From NCBI GenBank assembly GCA_948567375.1, contig OX419756.1:14389001-14453000 (forward strand): a stretch of 64,000 nucleotides of DNA. Direction: 5' to 3'. The stretch is from Lunularia cruciata. Lineage: Eukaryota > Streptophyta > Marchantiopsida > Lunulariales > Lunulariaceae. The translations under genes were made by a program, and so were the position numbers. Of this stretch, positions 1 through 11,635 are shown piece after piece (the first letter of the stretch is position 1; the number at the start of each line of letters is the position of its first letter). The notes under the pieces were generated by a model. It was not told the origin of the DNA. It made no database searches and worked only from the letters and a program-made list of their open reading frames with translations.

Positions 1-82
1 CTATATAAATAATATCTCTCAAGTACTTGTAATACCAAGCTAAATATCACAATACTACATACATGCACAAATGGGTGTTACA
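1..82 (-). repeat. Family-3 LTR, 5' tip (cut by window edge)
   Basis: Read on the minus strand this begins TGTAACACCC at base 82 and matches the first 80 bases of the family-3 LTRs at 28814 and 62611, including the inner GGTATTACA. The element body lies outside the window to the left. It abuts the E0 gag remnant, so it probably inserted into E0. Confidence 0.8.
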
Positions 83-2338
83 GACCACCTAGACCCAATA
101 TATGTTATCACATTTATAGTGAGAATCACTTTGCAAAGCAATGTCCCAATAGACCCACCTATTGTGTGATTTGCTTTGGCACCCACACTACGGCACAATG
201 CTCTGATTTTAGGAACCTTATAACCCAAACATGGCAAGTGCTTGTAAAGAATGATCCACACAACAATATTTAGTCCTAATGGGACAATGCATTTCATTGG
301 AGTAGAAGATGTTTCCATTTTAAAAAGCAACCTTTATTGATAGAAGTGCTACTATAGAGGCAACCATCTTCCTTATGACCCAATTCTGCATTTATAATGT
401 ACCCGATCCTAGTAGGATCTCCAACTCTAAGAGCTACTTTGAAAGTTTTGATGAAGAGACCGTATGAAAAAAGATACTTAGCCGGTCCTGGAAATGTATA
501 GGCCAGCGGTCCCTATGTTTGACACCCTTGCAAGGAAACCATCCACTTCTATCATACATAACTATAACATCATGACTGACTTGGCTTATGTGAAAACCAA
601 CATTAATTTCAAACAGCTTTGAAAAGTGTCCCCTATAGAACACAAAAGAAGTGAGAACTTTCTATTAAAGGAGCGGCTTGTAGTATGCTTCAAGGAACCA
701 CTCATAAAAAAGCATTCCTTGCAACTAAAAATTGCACCACTCTTGAAAAAATTTCATAGAGCCAACCACACCTTCAACTATAGGCACCCTACACTTGCCA
801 ACTCAAGGATGCTTGTAAACCTTAGCTCTAAAAAGGCCTTATGCTACTTTTGAAGATACTGAATCACTGACCCTCAAGGTACTATGTACCAAAGTCCATG
901 ATCCAAATATTCCCACAATAATTGAAAGCAATATCATCCCAACTTGTTGCATAGACTTAGGGTCTTCAGTAAATATTATGACCAAGGGAGTCATGGAGAC
1001 TCTAGGACCAGGAGGAATGACAAAGACTGCTAATTTTCTTTGAGTGGTAGATGGGAGACAACATTTCTCCCTTGGACTATAAAGGTCTCCAAACTCATCG
1101 GCAAATAGACATTCCTAGTTGATTATTTGATATGGATACACCCACCCAAGCATAATTCCCTTTGTTACTAGGTGTCTTGTGGCTGGTCAAGGTTGATGTT
1201 ATCACCTCTTGGTAGACAAGGAAATTGACATCCAAGAAAAGATCTAAACACTCAATACTTTTAATGTACTTGATAGAACCAATTCCAAGCTTGGGCTAAG
1301 AAGGAGAACCAAGTTTTAACATTCATATGTGGATTCCTACTCACATTGACAGTGATGAAGAACTTGTAGATGCTATTCCTAATTGCTTTTTCATTATGGA
1401 GGTCAAAATAAGTCAAAATAAATAATTTTTGCATGGTCTTACCATGCAAAAATGCATCCCTCTTGACCTCCTAGTTGGGTCTTCACTCACATCCCAAAAC
1501 CACAACATGTTCTTGATATTCCCACTTCCTTGATAGTTCTTGACCTTGCTCAGACTTAGAGAATAGATCCCTAACTCAAGCAACACTACCTATTATTGAC
1601 CAAAATTCCCCTTATCGTACACAAAGAATCATACTCATAAAACCTCAACTACATCTTAATTCTACATTGAGGATGATATTGAGTGCCAAGATGAGGAGAT
1701 TGAGATGGAGTGCCTCCATCTTGATGGATCTCTGTCTGATGATACCCTTATTCCATGCACAAAAGTCATTCCAACTTCTCCTCTTTAGAGCAACATTCCT
1801 ACTAAACCATTGAACATCCCCGTAGTATTTCTATAGGTTAACCTAACTTCAACACATGGATGCCTCCTCATAATAGATGATACTATCAAGCCCACAAAGC
1901 AATTACTAAAGGAACAAGAAACCCATCATAAAGTTCCAAAGGACATGCTACACCAATATTTCTTAAAGAAACCACGTGAATAGCTCTCCAAAACTATTCC
2001 TCTTCACATTCAACTTGTAGATATGTTCTACAACCTAGACATTTCACAACCCAATGACGGACTAAAATAGGTGAAGATTAGCACCAACGTGCCAAAAGAA
2101 GACCATCTTGCTTATCAAACTCTCTTCTACAAGTTCCAAGATGTGTTTGCCTACAACTACACCAAAATCTTAGGTGTCAATCCCAAATGGTGTTAGCATC
2201 AAATTTTTTTCCATCTAGATGCTACCCCAGTTTGGTCCAAACCTTATTGGTTGAACCCAATTTACTCTCAAAAGGTACAAGAGGAACTCAACAAACTACT
2301 CAAGTGCGGATTCACATATCCTATAGGGAAAACAAAAT
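83..2338 (+). pseudogene. E0: decayed Ty3/gypsy gag-protease-RT remnant, left part
   Basis: This is the left half of an old gypsy element with no long open frame. A CCHC-like nucleocapsid knuckle (CVICFGTHTTAQC) is readable at about 159-200. A retropepsin active-site remnant (IDLGSSVNIM) lies at about 948-980. The start of an OTA-type reverse transcriptase (VFAYNYTKIL, then QEELNKLLKCGFTYPI) occupies about 2140-2330. Between them, conceptual translation runs through dozens of stops and shifts. At 2338 the frame is broken by element E1 and resumes at 20394 (VVP motif of RT). The DLGSS form of the protease site favours an Athila/Tat-type lineage, but decay prevents firm placement. The stretch 390-900 shows only scattered gag-like residues. 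Confidence 0.7.
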
Positions 2339-2442
2339 TGTTGTGCATATATACATTGCTACACAACATACATAACTGTCAACATCATACACTATAGAAG
2401 CACAACTCACATATAAGTCATACATAGACTCTAAAGTGCCAC
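2339..2442 (-). repeat. Terminal repeat B2 of E1
   Basis: About 104 bp nearly identical to B1 at 2885-2992. In element orientation it starts GTGGCACTTTAGAG and ends GCACAACA at the E1/E0 border. It follows repeat A2 directly. The same A-B junction closes E5 and E6, so B2 travels with the element and is not random flank. Confidence 0.8.
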
Positions 2443-2884
2443 CATAATCAGATTGTTTACCACTCTCAACTCAAATCAACTCAGATCAGTACTTGATCTG
2501 TCACTCTATAAATTGCCAACAACTTAACATTGATTATAGTCAAGCCACACCCACTCCAGCATAGAGAATCTAGGTGACGCTCGCCGGCCTCTATCCACCA
2601 TAGCGAGGAACTCAAAGGCTCAACGTCAAAGAAGTGAGCTCTCTAGAGCTGCACTTTGAAAGTATACCCCTGGACTTGAGCTAGGTCTGAACCCCAATGG
2701 TCCCACTGACGGCACACTCAATGATGCAAAATGATGGTGGGCCCCACCGTGAAGTTAGTACCCCAAACACAAAATCTGACCGTTGGAAAGTAGTCTTTGA
2801 GAAACTTCTAAAATAACTCTAACTACTATCATTGGAACTCCAGTGTCCGAGCAATCTATATGCAACATTACAAATAGTGTGACA
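2443..2884 (-). repeat. Terminal repeat A2 of E1 (3' copy of A)
   Basis: About 440 bp starting TGTCACACTATTTGTAATG (element orientation) and ending near ATCTGATTA. It matches A1 at 19931-20393, the A copies of E5 (53709-54162) and E6 (61510-61950), and the fragment at 35114. The conserved core includes the ATCTAGATTGC and CAGGGG-type stretches. A2 is flanked on both sides by copies of B. Confidence 0.85.
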
Positions 2885-2992
2885 ACTGTCATGCATATAT
2901 ACATCACTACACAACATACATCACTGTCAACATCATATACTATAGAAGCACAACTCACACATAAGTCATACATAGACTCTAAAGTGCCACAA
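2885..2992 (-). repeat. Repeat B1 of E1
   Basis: About 108 bp starting TTGTGGCACTTTAGAG in element orientation, placed directly after the polypurine tract and directly before A2. It is repeated as B2 at 2339-2442. Confidence 0.85.
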
Positions 2993-3010
2993 TCGCCCCC
3001 TAGCTGGCGG
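2993..3010 (-). promoter_or_regulatory. Polypurine-tract candidate of E1
   Basis: In element orientation CAGCTAGGGGGCGAT is followed directly by TGTGGCAC. A G-run ending in GAT or AAT just before TG is the usual arrangement of a gypsy plus-strand primer at an LTR start. It is conserved in E5 (53589-53600) and E6 (61389-61401). Confidence 0.6.
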
Positions 3011-3159
3011 TTAGGTCCCTCTAACTCTAGATAGCCATCTACTCCAAGTATATGGTATACCTTATGATGGGCAAAGATCAAGAAGCCGGGTGCTATGGAA
3101 CCCCATCGTTAGTCACCTATCTGCAATCTGTACCATATAAAGAATGAACTAGCTATAGG

Positions 3160-4581
3160 TCAAATACATCTAGGACATAAACACTGTCCTTGAGGAACCA
3201 CCATGAGGGGAGGAGTCATACATGCCATATGCCATCTTCTCGATTAGCTATCACACACTAACATAGTAGCAGCTCCACTAGAAGAGCCATATAACATACA
3301 CCTCAAGCCTGCACATACAAGTGCCAAGCTTGGGTCCATAGTACCATCAATGTTTGGGAGGTGGCATGTCGCATAATTGCGCACATGATCCTTCCAAACA
3401 ACACCATTGCGTCCTTCTAACACAAGGACTCCAGATGGCAAAACCTCACTCACTCTCAAGATAATGCGGCCTGTCTAAACATCAAGTGTCGTTGGTGCTC
3501 TCTGTTGTAGATATACATAGTCGCTTGGATGAAATCAACAAATCGAGGGTCTATAACCTCCTCCTTGAATGGTAGCATAGCATAAAGTATCTCTATGTTG
3601 AGCAATTGCCAAGTTCTCAAAGGCCATTGGCATCACTCTCCAAAAGATCTTTGCCCGCTGAGAACATGCGCTCATCCATACATCGGGGTCATCCAAGTCC
3701 AAAACTATAGTTACATCTTGACGATAGCTACAAGTAAATCTGGATCTTGTCCATAGAGTAGAAAGTACAAAGAGAAGGATGCTAAGGAGGCTTGCCGGCT
3801 GAACCGGTAGCCCATGGCCAACCAAGGTAATTGGAGATCCCAATCTCCCAAGTGGCCTCTCTACAAGCCATACTTTTGCAATCCTCTCTTCACCATCTGA
3901 ACCACTCTCTCTGCTAAGCCATTTGCCTCAGGGTGATCTTGGGAGGTAGTACGGTGATCAATCAAAGCCTTCTCACACAAGATCTGAAACTCCCCCAAGA
4001 ACTCTGTACCCTGATCAGTCAAAACCTCAGTTGGTGCACCAAAATGACTAAGAAATTGATCCAGGAATTAGTAAGCTGTCCCTTGACTAGACTTGTCAAG
4101 AATTGTCACCAACTCAATCCACTCGGAGAAGTGCTCCACCATCACCAAAACATACCGATGATGTCTCACAGTTAGCGGTAAAGGTCCAGCAAAGTCCAAA
4201 CTCCAACGGTAATCCAATCCCATGATAGGTAACAAGTGTAATTGTGGCGTAGGAGCATTGAATGATGCTCTAACTTGGTCACAAACCGCACATTTGGCAA
4301 CAAAATTGCTGTACCTCGGTCTGCATATCGTGCCACCAATAGTGACTCTGGAGTAAGCTATATGTACACTTGACTCCAAAATGTCCTAGCTCTTCATAAG
4401 CATGACGGACCAATTGTGGTCTCTGAGATGGAAGTGGTACTACTTGCACTCTACCATCCTCCCATACACCCGAAAGGTGTTTGCCCTCCAATCTGAACCG
4501 TCGGGCTTGCTGAAGAACATGGTCTCTCTCCTTGGCCCCAGCTATGCCACCCACAACACTTGTGCAAAGATAGTCCATCAC
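3160..4581 (-). pseudogene. E1 integrase with C-terminal PHD finger, broken
   Basis: This is the last part of the E1 polyprotein. It starts with an HHCC zinc finger (HAYEELGHFG, then CQMCG near 4290-4390), followed by the DDE core starting LDFAGPLP near 4170-4200. The domain continues to 3535-3843 and then a strand-rich tail (LPSGVLVLEG near 3430). The chain closes with a PHD-type zinc finger at about 3163-3320 (CMLYGSS, CDS-stop, WHMAC, CPRC). Two zinc ligands are damaged here: one Cys reads Tyr and one is a stop codon. Several other stops and shifts divide the region. The integrase would insert cDNA. The PHD finger replaces the chromodomain found in chromoviruses. Confidence 0.78.
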
Positions 4582-5961
4582 TAAAACATCATCATGAATG
4601 TCTCACTGAACTGTACCAATATCTTCACTCTTTGGATCTATGACCTCAATAATTCCTCCGATATGTGTTGAGAGAGATACCACCAAAGCCTCAAAAACTA
4701 TACATAGAAAGGCAGATGCATGCCAACCTAGCACCATCTCCTCATCTGTCTCACCATGCCAACGTGCTCCGGTCTTATCTTGCTAGTTGAGATATGGGTT
4801 TCTACTCAACCCATCTGCATCACGGTTCACCACTCCAGGTCTGTGAATAACCGTGAAATCATACTCTTGTAAAATCAGAGCACATTGTGCAAGCTTCCTT
4901 GAAAGCTTGTCGGACTCCATCAACCACTTCAGTGGCTGATGATCAGTGATGAGAGCAAAGGAGTTACCAAATAGGTAACATTGGAAATGTGCTACTACCC
5001 AAACTACTGCCAAGCACTATCCCTCATATGAACTATACTTGGCCTCTGCTGAATTGTTGGAGCAACTAGCATAGGCCACCACAAACTCCTTCCCCTCATC
5101 ATCATGCTAGGTGAGCACCGCTCCAAGCCCCAACATACTCAAATTAGTTTGAACCTGAAATGATCATCCTCTGATCGGTCTCGTCAAAATAAGAGCAGAT
5201 GTCAACCTCTCCTTGAGCTCTACAAAAGCTCTCTCTTGCTCATCTCCCCAACACCACTCCTGTGTAAGCTTGGTCAGCTTTGTCAAGGCCTTGATAATGA
5301 CACTAAATCCTCTAACATAGTGGCAATAGAAGTTTGCCAACACAAAGAATGCTCACACTCTGCTCACATCCGTAGGCCAAGGAATACGTGCAATAGCCTC
5401 CACCTTGGTTTGATGAACACCAAGTCCTCCAGGGTAGATAGTGTGACCCAAATACTCAACCTGCTCGTGGAAGAACCTACACTTCCCAGGATGTAATTTG
5501 AGTCTATGAGATCTCAACCTCTCAAACACCTCCAACAATTGTCTCTCATGCTCCTCCACAGTAGTGCTATAGACCAAAATGTCATCAATATAGCACCAAG
5601 CAAAATCCAATCCAGCTAGGATCCTATTCATGACCATTTGGAACCCAACAAAAGTGTTCTTTAACCCAAATGGTAAGAACCTCCACTGATATAACACATC
5701 TTTGTTGTGAGGATCAATAGCCCAAAATGCTATCCTAGACTTATCCTCCTCTCTAATCGGCAATTGATGATATCTTGCTCAAAGATCCAAAGTACTGAAG
5801 ACCTTTGCATGCCCAATCATATCAAAAATCTCCTCCAGTGTAGGCATGGCATACCGATCAGCCCTGGTCTATCGGTTGATAGGACGGTAATCTCCACACA
5901 TCTGCCTATCTGTGTAGTTGCCATGCATATCCTTCTTGGCTAGCATCATTTTTGCTGATGC
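4582..5961 (-). pseudogene. E1 RNase H and reverse transcriptase, C-terminal part
   Basis: RNase H motifs are clear at 4783-5110 (LITDHQPLKWLM, VNRDADGLSRNP). The RT palm is at 5353-5940, with the catalytic YIDDILVYS near 5570-5600 and LPFGLKN near 5650. The RT continues on the far side of E2: the break lies inside the RT N-terminal segment at the codons for GEYAS, and 12226 onward carries the rest. Stops occur in the thumb/connection region around 5020-5240. It would copy element RNA into DNA if intact. Confidence 0.85.
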
Positions 5962-5966
5962 ATACT

Positions 5967-6507
5967 TGTAATACTTTGAGGACAAGAGAAGAGAGAAAAC
6001 ACAGATTGCACACTCAAACATTCGATGCCCCAAGAGAGCACCTTCTCTTTATTATATAGACAAAGAGGATCTCCTCCAAGGAAGCTCCACCCTTGGATTA
6101 CTTACTTGGATGGGTGACTTGTCTGGTCTAGGTCCTATCTGGTTGGTCAAACAAGCTTTGACCGGATGGAATCTTTTAGGGAATCTTCCTATAGGAATCT
6201 CAGAATCACGTGAGTAAGGTACCGTTGGAAAGCTCTTGACAAGACAAAGCAGGGGGGAGGGAAGGCCAGCCTTTCCTTTGTTGGGGGGGGGGGTATCTAC
6301 ACATTTTCAAGGCCTAATTCATCCGTTTAGGCCTCCAAAATTGCCTTCAAAGATTTCAGGCATATTTCGGTTCCTACTCTATTAGTAGAAGTCCCCTTTT
6401 GGTGATACCTCTTTCTGATCTGTTTAGTCCATCATATGTAACATCCTTCTAGATGTTACCAAACCGAATTTCACATCTAGATCATATGGCTAACCCTTGG
6501 TATTATA
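5967..6507 (-). repeat. E2 3' LTR
   Basis: 541 bp, matching 11636-12220. The element-side end reads TATAATACC, one base away from the expected TGTAATACC. A TATA-like TATATAAT (minus) lies at 6051-6058. It contains a G/C homopolymer near 6282-6292. It lacks a short internal duplication seen in the other LTR. Confidence 0.93.
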
Positions 6508-6522
6508 GACCTCCCTCCTTTT
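6508..6522 (-). promoter_or_regulatory. E2 polypurine tract
   Basis: AAAAGGAGGGAGGTC in element orientation, directly before the 3' LTR. This is the expected primer for plus-strand synthesis. The pol stop codon sits immediately upstream. Confidence 0.85.
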
Positions 6523-7830
6523 AAGACGCAACGTCCTCGTTGCGCAATTGTTGCTCAAATGCTTGCACCAACACCGGTGCATGTGCCAAATTGGCAGGGG
6601 GCTACCAAGTTGCTTCATAGAGGGGGTAACCTTTCCATTGTACTAGATATTCCACCCACGAATGGCGAGTACCACGCATGCGCTTTTGGAGAATCCGCTC
6701 CACTTCATATTCCTCTGTGCCATCAATGAGTGTCGGACAAGGTCGAATGTCATGTGTGGAAGGACCTTGGCCTAATCGGGGAGCAAATCTGTGTAGTAGG
6801 GAGACATGGAACACTAGATGGATCTTCATGTGTGGTGGTAGCTCAAGGTGATAGGCCACAGCGCCGATGCAACGAAGAATCAAGAAAGGCCTAATAAAAC
6901 GAGGTCTGAGCTTACGAGATCCAACTAATGTGAGGTTGGTTGTTGATAGACACACTTGATTTCCAACATTGAACTCCATGTGCCTACGGTGTGCATCACC
7001 ATACTGCTTTTGTCAATTTTGCACAATTTGTAACCTATGCTTGGCACTCTCCACACCTTGTTGGATTCTAGAAACAAATGTGTTTACTGCATCAACCTTG
7101 GTAGTCATTGGACGGATCTTCATCAAGCTAGAAGGTGTGAAGGGATGCTCACCATACATGAGGAAGAATGGAGTGACTTGGGTGGAGGCATTCATTGAAT
7201 TGTTGTAAGCGAATTCCACCAACGGTAGTAGGGTGTCCCACCTCTCTTGCTCTTCTAAGGTGAAGCCGCATAACATGTCTTCAATCGTGCGATTAGCCCG
7301 CTCTGTTTGGCCATCTATTTGTGGGTGGTAAGCTGTAGACATGACCAACTTGGTTTTGAAGAAACCAAAGAGTGTTTGCCAAAACAAACTAGTGAATTGG
7401 GTGCCTTTATCGGTGATGAGTACTCTAGACAAGCCATGGTGAGCAAAGACTGCATCTAAGTATAGTTGAGCTAGTTGTGGAGCGGTCACCTCCTTGGTGG
7501 TAGGGCATACATGAATCATTTTGCTGAGCCGGTCCACAAAGACCACAATGGAGTCAAACCCTGAGGTGGTCTTGGGTAATTTGCAAACGAGATCCATACT
7601 CACTTGTTCCCAATGTTGGGTAGGAGTGGAGAGAGGTTGAAGGAGCCATGCATGAGCTTAATTAAAAGCTTTGTTCTGTTGACAAAGTAGGCAGCTACGC
7701 ACATAGTCCATCATGTCGTTGCTCATCTTGGGCCAATAGTAATGGTGCTTGACTGCATCCAAGGTCTTGTCTACTCTGACATGAGCTGCAATGGCCGAAT
7801 CATGACATTCCGCTAGAATGGTGGTGCATA
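6523..7830 (-). pseudogene. E2 integrase with chromodomain
   Basis: The HHCC zinc finger is at about 7680-7810 (ECHDSAIAAHV, then CLLCQQ). The DDE core is at 7013-7603: first Asp in MDLVCKLP, second in VLITDKGTQF, and Glu in GQTERANRTIEDML. A GPY/F-like module follows at 6830-6900. The chromodomain is at about 6590-6730 (EYEVERILQKR, EYLVQWKGY, EATW). It would bind methylated histone tails and guide integration. The chromodomain reads into a stop right after EATW; a further 25 codons then lead to the stop at the polypurine tract. Breaks also lie between 7013 and 6979 and between 7658 and 7603. Confidence 0.93.
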
Positions 7831-9850
7831 AGTCTGGGACATTTGGGATCCATAATTTGCCATCCCAAAAGGTGAGTCCTTGGGTGCTGGTGACACCTTT
7901 GGACAATTGCGCTTCTACAATCTGTGGATCAGTTTTTGTAGCAGCTAGAATCTCTTGCCAAAATTTAGAGTTAATCTTAACCTCTGCCACCAAGTTGTTG
8001 GCCATTGGCATACGGGTGAATGCATCTGCTAGTTGTTTCTTACCTTCCACATAGGTGATTATCATGTTGAAGCGTTGTTGCCACTCTGCCGACCAAATTT
8101 GGCGACGAGATAGATCCTTCTGCGTCTCCAGGTAGACTAGAGGTTTGTGGTCTGTCTCTACTACAAATGCCTTCTCGCCCACGTAGTGCTTCCAATGCTT
8201 AGTTGCTAGAACGATGGCCAGCTCTTCTTGTTCTGTGGTATTTTAGTTGCGCTCTGCTGGTAACAACTTTTGAGAGAAATATGCAATTGGATGCCATCCG
8301 TCATGCCACTCTTGTTGTAGGAATGCTCCTATTGCTACGCCTGATGCATCTATAGCCAACTTGATTGGACGTTTTGGGTCATACCACTTCAAGATTGGTG
8401 CATGTAGCAAGGCGGCCTTCAATTCTTGAAAGGCCAACTCTTGTGCGGTTCCCCATGTCCACTTCTTCCCCTTGCCAAGTAGTGCCGTTAAAGGCTATGT
8501 AACCTTAGAGAAGTCCTTGACAAATCTACGATAGAATCCCGTCAACCCCAAGAAGCTCTTAAGTTGAGTCTGATCTTCTGGGGCACTCCATTTTTGAATG
8601 ACCTCTATTTTATCTATTAATACTTGAATGCCCTCTGCACTTACTCTATGCCCTAAGTAGTCTACTTCAGACTTGCCAAACTCACACTTTGAGATTTTGG
8701 CGTACAACTAATTCTGTCTTAGAATTTGGAGGACCTCTCACAGATGTTGTTTGTGTTCTGTCCTCGTGCTACTATATACTAAGATATCATCCAAGAAAAC
8801 GATAACAGACTTATCCAAGTATGGACAAAATATGTCATTCATTAGGCTCATGAAAGTGGCAGGCGCATTGGTGAGGCCAAAAGGCATCACAAGATACTCA
8901 AAGTGGCCATACCTGGTTCGAAAGGCAGTTTTATACACATCCTCCTTTGCAATTTGGATTTGATTATAACCGCTCTGCAAGTCTAGTTTGGTGAAGTATC
9001 TTGCTCCATGGAGTTGATCAAACAGGTCATCCATGTGAGGTAAGGGGTATTTGTTCTTCACTGTTTGCTGATTGAGACCCCGATAGTCAATGCACATGCG
9101 CATTGTACCATCCTTCTTCTTCACAAACAAGACAGGGGCCCCATATGGTGATACGCTAGGTTGGATGAACCCTTTCTGTAGCATCTCCTCAATTTGAGTC
9201 TTACACTCCTCCAACTCATGAGGTGATAGGCAATATGGGGCCTTACAAGGAGGTGTCTTCCCCAGGAGTGTCTCTATTTTGTGATCTACTCGCCTTTTAG
9301 GTGGTAATCCTAAGGGTAGATCATCGGGAAAGACATCTTGAAACTCATCCACCACATCCTTCAATTTCTCAGGAATTTTTTCAGCGAGTTGTGCACTCTG
9401 GACTTCTCTTATTAGACCCATAAAACATCTATTGGTCTTACGGATAGTTGTTGTCCCTACGACATATAGAGGCAGTTTCTGCCTATGTGATTTTTCTTTA
9501 ACCCCAATGATTGACCATTGGTGGGTTCTCACTACTTTCTTCCTCCAATCCACCATTGGGTTGTATTGCTCCATCCATGGCATGCCTAAAATTGCATCAT
9601 AACGGGCTAATTGTATCACTCGCCACTCAATTGCTTCCTGATATTCTCCTACAGAGAGGGTTACCTGTCTAGGTAATGATTCAATCTTCTTTGTTTGCCC
9701 ATTTGGTAACTCTACTTCTTCACTTCCATCTCTCTCTAGATCCATTCCCAATCTTATTGCAACAAAGCAAGACAAGAAATTCTCTGTTGCTCCCGGATCT
9801 ATTAATACTCTCACTTGATTACCTTCTAGGATTCCATTCACGACAATCAA
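7831..9850 (-). pseudogene. E2 protease, reverse transcriptase and RNase H
   Basis: The longest open stretch is 8738-9850 (370 codons). It holds the retropepsin site [11 protein letters not shown] at its start, with Ser of the usual DSGA replaced by Pro. The RT follows, with [22 protein letters not shown] and the catalytic FLDDILVYS near 8780. Two stops follow at the 8705-8740 junction. The RT thumb is at 8495-8707 (DYLGHRVS, FLGLTGFYRRF). RNase H is at 7950-8437 (LAIDASGVAIGAFL, ETDHKPLVYLE, LADAFTRMP). The catalytic YXDD-type Asp pair is intact. The protease substitution and the stops make it non-functional. Confidence 0.94.
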
Positions 9851-9989
9851 TTGTGAGGTTGCCTTTCGGGATCTTTGCGCATTATTCTTCTTCCTTCCCT
9901 CGCTTCTCTGCTTCCTTATTGAGCCAGTAAGGCCGCAAGGTACATTTACTGGCGATCTTTGTTTTCCAAAGTGGTTTCCACCTCCTCCT

Positions 9990-11033
9990 CTTCAATGTGC
10001 CTCTCCATGTTGTTCAAAGATCGCCTATACAAAGGCCGAGGGCCTCTAGGGAAACAAGTGGGACAATTGGTAGATATGTGCCCAATACGGCCACAATTGT
10101 AACAACGGCGTTGTTCTCCTTGAGTCCCTTCTCCTCATGGGACTCCATCTCTTCGTTCTTCTACCCGTCCCCGCTCCCCTTGAAGCGGTCGTGCTCCTCG
10201 ATCCCGGAATCAAAGGTTGCCCAATTCCATCGGTACTGGTCCACCCATGTGTGGCATTTCTGCCCGATAATGTTGAGGTGGAACTACTCCTTCACCTCCA
10301 CCTAATGCTCTTGCTATTCTTGCACACAAGCAATGGCTTCAAATACCGTGCGAGGGTTTTGCACCATGACTTCTTGGCAAATCTGCTCTTTCAACCCTCG
10401 TTTGAAATTGTCAAGAGCCTCTACTGGACTCATGTCGATAATTGTGACTTGTAGATCTAGAAATGCCTCCACATACTCTTGTACGCTATTCTTTTGTCTC
10501 AATCCACATAGTCGGGCTCGAGCCATATGCACAGAATCCACCAATTGGAAATTCTTCAGCAGTCCTTCTTGCATTGCTGTCCATGTGACCTCTCTTCTCT
10601 CGGCCAGCATGGATCGTTCCCAAGCATCATACCATGTGAGTGCTTTATCGGTCAAGTACCCTCATGCAAACATGCCTGCAGCATGCTCTGTGATCTCTAT
10701 GGAGAACAGTCGGAAATATCAATTCATTCTCAAGATCCAATTTTCCACTACTCCCATCGTATGCTGCACCTTGTAAGGCTCGATGTTGCAGGTCTTCTTC
10801 ATCCGGAGTAGCAATGTGGCTTCATCGTTGCTAGGGTTTGTAGGCACGGGTGCCTCTCCAAGTACTTCAGTCGCAGGTACTGGGTTTTGAGACGGCTCTT
10901 CTCCTTGCATGGCTTGATTGTTCCTAAGGATCTGCACTTGACTTTGTAATGTCTCCATGGTCATCTTAATCTCTCAAAATTCATTCAGCATCCCTTGCAT
11001 TCCTTGCACCAGCTCTTGCAACTACGGATCCAT
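9990..11033 (-). pseudogene. E2 Gag
   Basis: The probable start ATG is at 11031-11033 (MDP), followed by a coiled-coil-like segment (METLQSQVQILRNNQ). The capsid (retrotransposon gag) domain is at 10314-10720 (LTWYDAWERS, VQEYVEAFLDLQ). A CCHC nucleocapsid knuckle (CYNCGRIGHISTNC) is at about 10065-10110. Gag would form the virus-like particle. Stops at about 10655-10720 and near 10310 divide the frame. Confidence 0.88.
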
Positions 11034-11622
11034 GGTTCCTGCAACACCCAATTGCTAACATCTACTTCAATATAAAGTCAATATAATCACTCTGGAAGGC
11101 GCACAAACTATCGAAACTACCATTGGGACCTCAGAAGCTATCACTCGTTGATAATACTCCTCACCAAAATTCCTAACCACAAAATCTCTAAATATCACTT
11201 TTGGCCTCACTACATAACGGATTTCTACTTGAGTGTTGAAAGGGAGAAGATTTGGGACATTCATATCCATATTATCATAATAGAATGTAGATCATCAAAT
11301 CCCACTCTTTGTCATATATCACCAAAGGTAGAATCACCGGGTTTGGTGAGTTCATCACTCTGTCCATGAATTCACACCAAAGTGATAAACTAGCAATACC
11401 CTCATCTGCTCACGCTGGATGTACATAACCTTGATGTGGAATGGGTTTGAAAATGGAAAGCTAGGTGCGGGAAATTGTCCCTTTGGTGCATCCATCCCAT
11501 CCGCTCTCTAAAGTCCTTCCTAAGTCTAGCGATTACTCTATGTTCTCCACCTCAAATTACTCAGTTTTAGTAGTTCGTGCTATTCCAAGAGGGGAGATCC
11601 ACTCTCTTGGACTAGAAAACTT
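11034..11622 (-). other. E2 leader between primer site and gag
   Basis: Untranslated leader of about 590 bp between the primer-binding site and gag. It contains an isolated 67-codon frame (11067-11270) without recognisable domains. I see no other structure in it. Confidence 0.6.
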
Positions 11623-11634
11623 GCTCTGATACCA
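11623..11634 (-). promoter_or_regulatory. E2 primer-binding site (initiator tRNA-Met)
   Basis: TGGTATCAGAGC in element orientation, one base inside the 5' LTR end. It is the standard complement of the plant initiator-Met tRNA 3' end and fixes the LTR boundary. Confidence 0.95.
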
Positions 11635-11635
11635 T

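Noticed and set aside
434-853. Short frames near 434-853 as host exons
   Set aside because: They fall inside the decayed E0 gag region and show no splice-bounded or conserved pattern.
2443-2884. Repeat A2 as an independent solo LTR inserted into a B sequence
   Set aside because: An insertion would duplicate about 5 bp, not the whole of B (about 105 bp), and the identical B-A-B layout occurs in three elements.
6282-6292. G homopolymer in E2 LTR as a regulatory G-quadruplex
   Set aside because: A single homopolymer of variable length in the two LTRs is better explained by slippage or sequencing uncertainty.
9997-10811. Several open plus-strand frames of about 100-150 codons
   Set aside because: They are antisense shadows of E2 gag, whose CCHC and capsid motifs are on the minus strand.
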